A stretch of 64,000 nt of DNA from Cyathus striatus (Eukaryota > Basidiomycota > Agaricomycetes > Agaricales > Nidulariaceae): contig JAOVFP010000014.1 of NCBI GenBank assembly GCA_025738555.1, positions 744,001-808,000 of the forward strand, written 5' to 3'. Below are positions 55,597 to 64,000 of the stretch, one piece after another. Within the stretch, counting starts at the first letter, position 1, and the number at the start of each line of letters is the position of its first letter. The notes beneath the pieces are model-generated. The model made no database searches. It worked only from the letters and a program-made list of their open reading frames with translations, and was not told the DNA's origin. The position numbers and the translations under genes are program-made.

Positions 55597-56719
55597 ATGA
55601 ATATCAATCAGTGTAATGGTAACACCTTAAATAGCTTCATGCACACAACGTCGCCTTTATCGTTTTCTCCCCTAAATTACTTCTCAGTTCCTTCAAGGCT
55701 TACATGTAAAGGCTGGACCAAATTTGGTGAGTTTAGTGTTACACACTCTTCTTCTGCATATGAAACTTTTAGTAATTTATGTATGTATGCCAAAGCTTTC
55801 AATTTGCGTAAAATGTCAGATGTTTTGTTACAGCGGACCAGTGTAACCACTACTACAGTAAATGCGTTCAACAGGCATGTAACCCTCTGCAGTTAATTCT
55901 CTGAATTAGACTGACATTAGTACTGTCGACACCAGTATAACGTCCGGTTATTCTTTTGGTCGTCCGCATCCAACATCTCCGAGCATTGGCCCATAGGCAC
56001 TGGTGCCCTGTCTCGTCAAGAAAGATACACTTGAAAATACAAATGTGATTGATGAAATGGGTGCCTTAAGTTATCCAATGACTTCGGATATTCCATCACA
56101 GGTAGTAACATCGAAAACTCCCCTGGTTCCGATAGGACAACCAATTATAATTACTACATTCCGACCTACCGAAATGACTACGACGTTGACATCCTCACTT
56201 GATCCAACAATAACTCATCTGATGTCTGAGTCGACCTCATCGCTATCTTCACTTTCTCCAATTACATCACGGACACTTCATTATCAAACTGGCGTTCCAC
56301 CTGTTAATGAACCTTCCAATCGCCTCCAACCTGGAATAATAGCAGCAATTGCAGTTCCAAGTGCCCTACTCTTTCTCAGTATTGTATTGAACATCATACT
56401 TTTATTTCACAAAAAATACAGTCCGGTGGCCGCTAGTGGAATACATAATTTCATCGTACCTTCGACTCGTACAAGGCAATTCACTCCTCAAATTCTTACT
56501 CCTTATGTGAAAAGTATCATCGTGCCGCCAAACCCTAGATTCGAATCAGAGCCGAGAACAGTTAGCAGTAGGCTGCAGGCTGAAACTCAAGTGTCTTATG
56601 CATCACTACCTCCACCATACCGCCATTCAAATCCAGAAGTACTATCGACTAGCTCTGTGTATTTCTCCGAAGAAGGAAGGGATAACTCCAGCAGTACGGT
56701 AGTTGGCACTGACTTATGA
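55597..56719 (+). CDS. Mucin-like membrane protein 6 (diverged), start uncertain
   Basis: The 3' exon (from about 55919) encodes a long Ser/Thr/Pro-rich stalk, a transmembrane helix (GIIAAIAVPSALLFLSIVLN), HKKYS, and a tail with the motif SLPPPYRHSNPEV, ending GTDL at 56719. Upstream, a frame from ATG 55597 and a small intron (acceptor TGACATTAG at about 55918, donor probably GCATGT) can be proposed, but a TAG at about 55994 lies in frame before the stalk. The truncated copy at 44310 keeps CAA there. Either an extra intron removes it (GCCCATAG is a possible acceptor) or the gene is newly broken. Membrane and tail parts are undamaged, and the tail is longer than in genes 1-5. Confidence 0.6.
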
Positions 56720-57647
56720 CCTGATTCGACACTACAATTTAAATGTTCAATTATGAATAGTAGATAAATCTACTCTATCAGGTGCTGGGTTTAAATCACA
56801 GCATCATCCACTAAATACTTGCAACGCAAGCGATATATAAGCCCAGGCCTCTTTGCATGGCTTAGGGAAGCATTTTTATCCGAGTTTAATAATAGGAAAG
56901 ATAACGATCGTCTTTCTGAATTGTGGGTTGCTGCTCTAGAGTAATTGGCGGCTGGAGCTCTGTTGGACGTACTATGGACTGTATACGATTTGTATTATAA
57001 GTGGCTCATGCTTACGCGCTTCGGTTGCCTCATGCATCAGCCTCATTATGTAATGAGAGAAGTTCTTTCAATATAAGTGGTACATTGATACATCAGCTCT
57101 GAATAGCAATGGCAAGAGTTTGATGGGTCCTATCTACAGTGTCACGGTATACTATCGCCTACAATTGAAAGATAACAGAATTAGAGGTGGGCTAAACTTG
57201 TACACTCTGTGAGAATTATCTTAGCATAACCCGAAATCGATGGCTAGCTCACTATCAAATCTATACAGATTAACGATATCTTAATCTTTATGAAGCTAGT
57301 CATTTTTCTTCTTGTGAATGCGATTAGTGTTCCAAAATTCACTGAGACTCGTAAAATGAAGATGATCGAAACAAAGCGAACTCATCATAAAAGCTATCCA
57401 TCTGAATCATCACAGCTTGCATCTCTTTCCCAAGCCATATCCATCAAGTATCGATCAATGACGAACCTCCAGAAAAATTAATTACAATGTACATATATAT
57501 GCTTTTCGATGTATTCGTTCTAGTCCAGCAATTCGCAGAGCACAATGCGATTACTAGCCAGAAGCTGGAAACGATATCTGTGAGGTACTCAACACCTGTG
57601 TCTGTATTTACCTAACTTATTCTATATCAAGCCTTTCCCTCGTCATA
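56720..57647. other. Intergenic, no supported gene
   Basis: AT-rich. A 63-codon frame at 57290-57481 has no motif or splice context I can support. The last 150 bases contain a TATATATG run (57490-57500) about 150 bp before gene 7 that could be its promoter. Confidence 0.45.
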
Positions 57648-58596
57648 ATGGATGCAACTCGAGTGTTTTCGCTTCAAAATAGTAGCCTATCCATGTTACC
57701 GGCGGTAAACGGGTATGTCGCCTCACTTTCAAGTTTCAACTATTAGTTGACACACTGCTACAATAAGACCAACTAGCACTAGTACAATTGTAATAGATCC
57801 ACCGACCACACCTGCTCCTGTTCTACCAACACCCATGGTCTCGTCATCCACTACCGATTTTTCCACCCGGACAACAGTTTCGAGTGGCACTGACGTTGGT
57901 ACTACCCCATCGGAACCAATAACAAGTATCGCGATACCGACAACCGATTCTACTTCTCCGTCCACTATAAATATGACATCTGTTTCTGATCAGCCCTCAT
58001 CGACAGCCGAACAGACAACAGATGTCCTGACCACGACGGCATTCGTTTCTTCACCCGAAGAAACACTGTCTGTTGTCCATTCTCCAACCGAAATAGCAAA
58101 CACAATGGGTCAAACTCAAGCATCGGTGGCAGACTTAGCCAGCTCTTCCATTCGTAATGTTATGCAAACGACAAACAAGACACCTACGACAATAACAGAC
58201 AGTACCTCCGTCATTTTAGTTCATACCAATTCCATTAACGCTACGTCATCACCAAGTAATGACGCTATTCCAAGTAGCAAAAGATCTTCCAGATCTATCA
58301 ATCCTGGAATAGTAGCGGCGATTACAGCCCCAATCGCCCTCCTATTTCTGATCATCATATCATGCTGCGCATATATATTTAATATAAAATACAAAAGAAC
58401 GCGACAACCTTCGCGAACACCGACTCCTTTCGCGACGCACCCCATGCATCCAATAATCTACGAACCAAGATCTAGACCATTGGAAGCAAGGAGTCGACCA
58501 TCTTACTATGATTCGGCATTGCCTCCGCCTTATTTCTACATCGATTCTGAGATTCCCCATTTATTGCAGTCCTCAGAACAAGAAAAGCCTGGATGA
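57648..58596 (+). CDS. Mucin-like single-pass membrane protein 7 with PPxY tail
   Basis: Exon 1 57648-57712 (MDATRVFSLQNSSLSMLPAV), intron 57713-57767 (GTATGT...ATAAG), exon 2 57768-58596; 297 aa. The stalk is the longest of the family, about 170 residues of Thr/Ser/Pro (TTDVLTTTAFVSSPEE), so strongly O-glycosylated in prediction, with a few N-x-S/T sites. It is followed by SINPGIVAAITAPIALLFLI as the transmembrane start, a basic KYKRTRQPSR, and a tail with SALPPPYFYID. The block before the membrane (SINPG) is shared with gene 5, proving common descent despite low overall similarity. No lesions seen; the acceptor is the least certain point. Confidence 0.82.
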
Positions 58597-59586
58597 TAAA
58601 CAAATATAATTTGCTCATCAATTGTATTATATCTATAACTTTAGATTATACTCGTACTACTAAATGAAAAATATGATTTATAGTATCGAAAGATATGATG
58701 TTATGTAGTATTAATATTGCCTATGCAATAAAGTGGTTCATGACAAACCACTTAAGTTTTGTTTTCAGCGCTTAGGACACCGCGGGGTGGAGCCTCTATG
58801 AATTGCCCATTAGAAGTTTTTATCATCCTCAAGTATTCTTGTTCTAAACGTCTTTAAATCCGAATGTTTTACATTAATAGTAGAACTTAAACAAAATACT
58901 GACCTGTATAGTCTCGGAAATCACGGTGTTAACACCCACATTGACCTTTAAATAGTGTAGAATTGACGTGTCGCCGATGTCTTGAAGGAGCTTAAAGAAA
59001 AGGGCAGTGTAGTGACGGGGTTATCGGACGACTGCACATTGAGCGCTAAGTTTTAAAGTTTCCGTTATGTAATAGAAAAAGTAAGAATCACCTTGCTTGC
59101 AAGGTATATTCTGTCCAGGTTAAAATGGGTTGCACTTTTCGACCTTCACGTGCACTCTCCCACGGTCACATGATCTCACTCGGTTCTCTTCTCAGCGGAA
59201 CGTTGCAACTTGCAAGTCTATCTGTTTCATTTTCTCTGATGCATTCCCCTCCCCCTTCTCTCATTTACTCCCTTCGCAGTGGTACATATAGCTACGAAAA
59301 TCGACATCTACAACACGAAACCTGACACCTGGAGGCTGGTAGGTTTTGACGTGTTACATGGCCTGGCAAGGCTGTTCTGTGTGACTAGCACTTCAATGAC
59401 AGGATATTGGGATCCGGTTTCTGCTATGTGGCAAAACTATCACTTGTGGCCTTTGTTTTTCGAGCTGGGGCCTGTCGGGATCATCATCCTTGTGCCAGGG
59501 TGGGATGTCGTATTTCTTTGTTCTGAGTCAGTGTGTGCTCTCCCTGTCCGTTCTCTCTTGCCTTAAATTCTCTCTCACCATTGTTA
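58597..59586. other. Intergenic, no supported gene
   Basis: Open frames at 59125-59325 and 59279-59566 show no domain. A possible 3' end signal for gene 7 (CAATAAAG) lies near 58727. Confidence 0.45.
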
Positions 59587-59594
59587 ATCTCAAC

Positions 59595-60744
59595 TAGGGC
59601 TGTACACCATATCCATACTGTATGGTTTACGGGTCACCATATTTATGAACCCATACCGTTTTTGGAGGGGCTTTGAGTGATGTTGTTATGGTACGGCTTA
59701 AGCCATGCTGTCTACTGTATATTTGGTAAATAACTTAGCAGTGATAAATCAACAATTAGCGTGATTTTCTTGACTTCAAACCTACTTAAAAACAATGATA
59801 AGCATGTCCATATACTTCAAGTAAACTGTTTTTTCGCAATTTGCACCACATTTACACTCTAAAGAAATCAAAATTCATTTCTCAACTCTTGAGAAATGCT
59901 AACATGTGATTCCTATGCACAAGATGGTACTAGTGAGTTACTTATTACATTGCAACAGTTCACTCTAGTCTTTTTATTGGAGGTGCTTGATACTACTTAG
60001 TTCTAGTTAAGTACTACCAAAAGATATACCTTAATGATTACTTGCTTGTAGTTATAGTTTTTTGCATAAATATTATCCTTCATCATTATTAACTTGATGG
60101 AGACTTGAGTTGAAACTGTTTCCTTGGGTGCAACTCTCCTCCCTCAATGAGATATTGTTGTAGATTGCACATACATGTAGCAGCATTTGTATACATGAAT
60201 GTCAAACTTACCTGATACATGAATGATGATCCCGCAGTGGTAGGTCTACTACAGAATAAATACTATTATACAGGGACTAGACCACTCACAGTATTTGCAA
60301 CGAAGCAGTACATATGTACATTCCTAGGATGAACTCTATAATTGATTCCCTGACTATAACCATACATTCAAACAGAAAAAGTGACAACATGTAATCAACC
60401 TAAGCCTAGAGATATTTAATAATACACATAAAGTCCTGAGTCAACATCAGCATCAAACAGTCTTGATAACTAAATGTATTTTACAAACCCATACCTAGGT
60501 TCCAGACACTACTTATTGTTATTAATTTTTAATGGACTTAATCGATAGCTGCTATTGCTACCTGAGTCAATACCACTTGTAGAAGTATGTAGGAATCAAA
60601 ATAATACAGGTAGAACAGATTTTGGAAGAAAAAAATTGGAAATATAACCCGTAACCCATATAAATCCGTCCCGTAGCTGTAAAACGGTCTGTATCATTCT
60701 CTCAAGGCCAAAAAATATTCCATATGGTACGGTGTACAGCCCTA
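59595..60744. mobile_element. hAT-type non-autonomous element, 1150 bp
   Basis: A perfect 8 bp duplication ATCTCAAC lies at 59587-59594 and 60745-60752. The ends are inverted repeats TAGGGCTGTACACC, extended by further inverted blocks (CATATGG, ACGGGT). The interior is AT-rich without a transposase frame. This is a clean hAT signature. Confidence 0.93.
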
Positions 60745-60752
60745 ATCTCAAC

Positions 60753-62440
60753 CCTCTTATGATGTGGTATTTCTATTTCTTGTTGTGTTTATGAATTCTT
60801 GTGTTGGAAGGGCATTAGAGGCACCGTAGTATGGCTGTATGATGGGTGGAGTATAGGCTGCAGAATGCTGGTGGTATTCTGAGGAGAGCTGTTGGATGGG
60901 TTGGGTGTGTTGGTTGGAGGGAAAGTGAGAAGGATGATGGAATGGAATGAGGCAAGTATGTTCTCATACCTCTATCATATCCTTTCCTGTGCTCAACTAT
61001 CGCAAATCCAGTGTGGACTGTCCCTTTACCTGTTTCCTCAGTGTTTCCTTGCCTTTATTTTTTATTATTCTAGTGTTAAATCCCCTCTCACTGCGCTCTC
61101 GTTTTACCTGTTCCCTTGGCATGTTCTCTCCTGTGTTCTCTTTTTGAGCACTCACATTTCTTTTGTGTTAATTCCTCCCGCGGTCAATTGACTATGGCAA
61201 ATTCTTAGATAGCTGTTTCTTCAAAGTGTGTTGTCCTCTCTTGTATTAAATTTATTTAAGATCAATGTGATTCCAACAAGCACACATAGCTTGTCACTGT
61301 TACCTCCAGCTCGACAGTGTTCTTACAAATTTCCCAAGACTGGTCTATCATTCCAACTTGACCAACTCATTCCAGAACTGTAGCAGACTCGCTCACTGCT
61401 TTATCTGACACCCATCAAATTGACTGCCCTTCAGCGTACGATATGCACAGCTACCTAATCTGACCAGAAATGTATCAAAACCATCTCCTTGATGCAATGG
61501 TCAAACTTGTGTTTGAACTTACTTATCGTCCTTTACAAGGAGACCATTCAAACTGACCTTGTATTTGTTACACAGGACATTTACTCGCAACTTGCCTCAT
61601 CGCAAGGTCACTCCTTGTGAGGTAAATGTATTACATAAATTAGACCCTCAAGTAGACTTCCCCTTAAGCACACATAGATGTACTGCATATTAATTTTTTG
61701 TTTTTAACAAATTAGTCAGTAGTATTATTTTTTCCTAACAAATGCAAGCAAGGTTTTCGTCGACAACATCGACACTTCCCAGTAGATGTAACGTAACCAA
61801 ATCCAAAAATGGACTGCCATGAGTCGTGAATGTCACATATGCAAAAGTGTGTTTTAATTTAAAACTGGCTATGACTAATATGTATGCCGTCTTAAATCAA
61901 ACCCGGTGATGAGTCCCCTGTTAAATCTCGCTTGGATCTTCTCATGTATACATGACTTGGTTCGCATAACCAAATGCGCATTAACCAGTGGTTCAGGCGT
62001 CTGCCCATGAGCCAGGTGTGGGAATCATCTATTAAGGTCTCGTTGTATGGCTAATGCAATATGAATGCGATATATATGCAATGTTTACGAGTGCCTTTTT
62101 ATGGCTTCTCCTACTTACTGACAAGTATGTACATGTGATCTCATTTGATTGGTACATTAAAAATCTGATTGGAAGTGAAGTAGCAATTAATAATTGCTGT
62201 GCCAGAGATTATTTTATGTTCAGTAAACCGGTTACAACACTGCTGTGCTCATCTTAATATTTGCCTTATATACATCATGAATTTATTACTACCTGCATTT
62301 AAATTATAATTGACATATGATAAAGTATTTACTCTTTTGCTACAAGTTGTTACTGTAAGTACGTAACATGTTTATCAATTCAATAACTACAAGTCTGCAT
62401 GAGCAAACCAAGAAGCAATGCAACAGTGTACTATATAAAG
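60753..62440. other. Intergenic, no supported gene
   Basis: Pyrimidine-rich in the first 400 bases, AT-rich afterwards. Hydrophobic open frames near 60892-61191 have no recognisable motif and overlap each other in two frames. I see no RNA gene. Confidence 0.45.
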
Positions 62441-62473
62441 AAATAGGGCCAGCAAGCAGCAAGGCCCACTACC
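62441..62473 (+). repeat. Terminus-like motif, fourth copy
   Basis: AAATAGGGCCAGCAAGCAGCAAGGCCCACTACC matches 829-862 (inverse), 12431-12466 and 13891-13921, with CpG-type differences. It may be the end of an unrecognised element family. 62474-62967 holds nothing I can support. Confidence 0.55.
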
Positions 62474-62967
62474 CCCTTGTTTAATTCGCAAATGCTATGC
62501 ATCAAAGTTGGTGAGGAAGAGGCCAACAACAACATCTATTGCCATCTGATCAGAGATGATCACAGGAATACAGGGAATGATTATGTAGATATTGGCAAGT
62601 AATAGATGTATCAGCATGGAAAGCTTGTAGATATAGTAGTGTACATATTTATACAACCCTACTGAAGCATGAGTCAATAGGCAGTTACCAGACTCTTTAA
62701 CAGTATGTCAACTGTGGACAAAGAAACTGTTCCAAATTCCAATGGTATAAAAGCACACGAAGGGCGCAGACTATGCAATGTTATCACTCGGATTGAGAGT
62801 GAGAGTCGCACATGAGATTTTGACGTTGTTCTTTTACGAGTGGATAGGGTACTATAGTACTGTCACTGTGTTGTACACAAGTTGTACAATGAAGAATGAG
62901 AGTGGGTTGTTAGCCAGCATAAAAACCCAAAACCTCGGTGTGAAGGTCGATGTGCCCTGCGAAACAC

Positions 62968-63900
62968 CTAGTAGGCTATGATGGGTGAGTCATAGTCTGT
63001 CATGGGGTCAGGGGGGACATACTGACTCTTCCATACCCAATCTGGTAAAGGCTTAGTCGAAGCAAGAAACACATTCATTGTATGGAATATATTGGAGACT
63101 TTACAGCCCTCAAGAGCAAGTATTGCACAGATACTACAATCATCAGCAACAGCGTCAAACATAAACGTAAGAGTGAGCTTACTCCTGCACAGACTTCCAC
63201 TCCAATGACCCCCGCATCGCTCCTGTTGGGATTCTTCGGCCTCGTGCTCTCAATGATCTTCTTTCACTTCAACCCAAACTGCGACGAATGTAACACAATC
63301 CCATGAAACTGTGCATGTTCAGCCGTTTCTTGCATAAGTGTAGGTGGTATAATGTGGTGTACTGCATCCCTGTTCAACCTTTCATCAGTAACATATCTCC
63401 CTATTTCGCAAAGGGAGAAAATAACAAGACATACCCCAGTACACAAAATGATTCTTGCATACCTCAATACCTCCACATTCCCTGTATTCACATCCTTGAG
63501 CTTTATATTCCACCCCGTGTTCATCTCTATGGATATTGAGGACTTCCTTTTTGAAGTGGATCTTGGTTTTGTCGTTAATATACTTTTCAGCGAAGGTTTC
63601 CATGTAATTGCACATGTCTACACCAGTAATTAGACCACCTGTTTCATCAAACATAATGGGGCAGGACATTTTGAGACCAGAGAAGTGGTATTCGCCATGA
63701 ACACTAGAAGGTGAAAAACATGGATAGTAAGCAAGGATGTAAAACAAAGTTGTACAAATAAAAGGAAGGCAGTGAAGAATGCACTTATTAATCGTCAACG
63801 CAGGATACACATGACCCCTACACCAAACACCCCCAACAGACTTATCACATGTAATCAGCTCGACATTGGTGAACCCATCATGCGTCATGCATAAATGCGG
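62968..63900 (-). pseudogene. Flavin-containing monooxygenase-like gene, frameshifted remnant
   Basis: On the minus strand: GFTNVELITCDKSVGGVW...VYPALTINK (end of the FAD Rossmann region, where families read GGVW..YPGL), an intron at about 63783-63708 (GTGCATT...TTCTAG), HGEYHFSGLKMSCP, LITGVDMCNYMETFAEKY, then a frame change near 63530 to WNIKLKDVNTGNVEVLRYAR with ILCTG. A second intron and VLHSSQF follow. After a TAA the NADPH-domain remnant continues as CKVSNIFHTMNVFLASTKPL. The first FAD-binding GxGxxG lies beyond or at the window edge and is not visible. Typical of fungal FMO/Baeyer-Villiger-like oxidases; broken here. Confidence 0.72.
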
Positions 63901-64000
63901 TTATTTAGAATGTAACTGTAAGGCAAATGCTCAACTACTTAATGCTGGTTCAGCTGGTTAGCGCGCTTCCAAGCTGGCATGGAATGACCCTGTTTTGGAA

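Noticed and set aside
63940..64000. tRNA-like sequence TGGTTCAGCTGGTTAGCGC at the right edge
   Set aside because: It fits an A box, but the preceding bases do not form a plausible acceptor stem and the rest runs off the window, so I cannot support a tRNA gene.

Overview
The window is nuclear DNA from a filamentous basidiomycete, most likely an agaricomycete. The evidence is short GT-AG introns of about 50-70 bp, a FunK1-type fungal protein kinase, a Plavaka-type transposase (a family I know from Agaricomycetes), and a Ty1/copia element next to hAT, MULE and mariner-like elements. No bacterial, organellar or viral gene order is visible.

Layout. 1-6.8 kb: AT-rich, decayed DNA with tandem repeats, a broken TPR gene (2.9-3.9 kb) and a 0.95 kb near-palindrome (4.7-5.7 kb). 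6.8-17.3 kb: a cassette made of a FunK1 kinase (+), a DUS1 tRNA-dihydrouridine synthase pseudogene (-), a 3.5 kb inserted block, and a mucin-like single-pass membrane protein gene (+). 17.7-44.0 kb: a second copy of the same cassette. It holds a FunK1 fragment, an intact eight-exon DUS1 (35421-37957, 592 codons) and a mucin-like gene, and is split by a 3.38 kb hAT-like element, a 5.47 kb copia element, a 7.17 kb Plavaka element (carrying its own 0.69 kb hAT MITE) and a 4.38 kb foldback element (carrying a mariner-like MITE). 44.3-52.8 kb: two more partial copies (DUS1 5' fragment plus mucin-like gene), one split by a 3.68 kb MULE. 52.9-54.0 kb: a GC-rich, CpG-rich insert unlike its surroundings. 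54.2-58.6 kb: three further mucin-like genes. 58.6-64 kb: gene-poor, with a 1.15 kb hAT MITE and a flavin-containing monooxygenase remnant (-) at the right edge.

DUS1 and the membrane-protein gene are transcribed divergently from one short intergenic region, while FunK1 and DUS1 converge on a shared 3' module. The repeated unit is therefore FunK1> <DUS1 TM-mucin>. The membrane proteins form a local family of at least seven members. Each has a Ser/Thr-rich stalk, one transmembrane helix and a cytosolic tail ending in a conserved PPxY motif, which suggests recruitment of a WW-domain (Rsp5/Nedd4-type) ubiquitin ligase.

Decay throughout is dominated by CpG to TpG/CpA change. Premature stops in the copia, MULE, Plavaka, TPR and mucin genes are nearly all TGA where the family has arginine (CGA). 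Target-site duplications and paralogous empty sites let most of the insertions be placed to the base.
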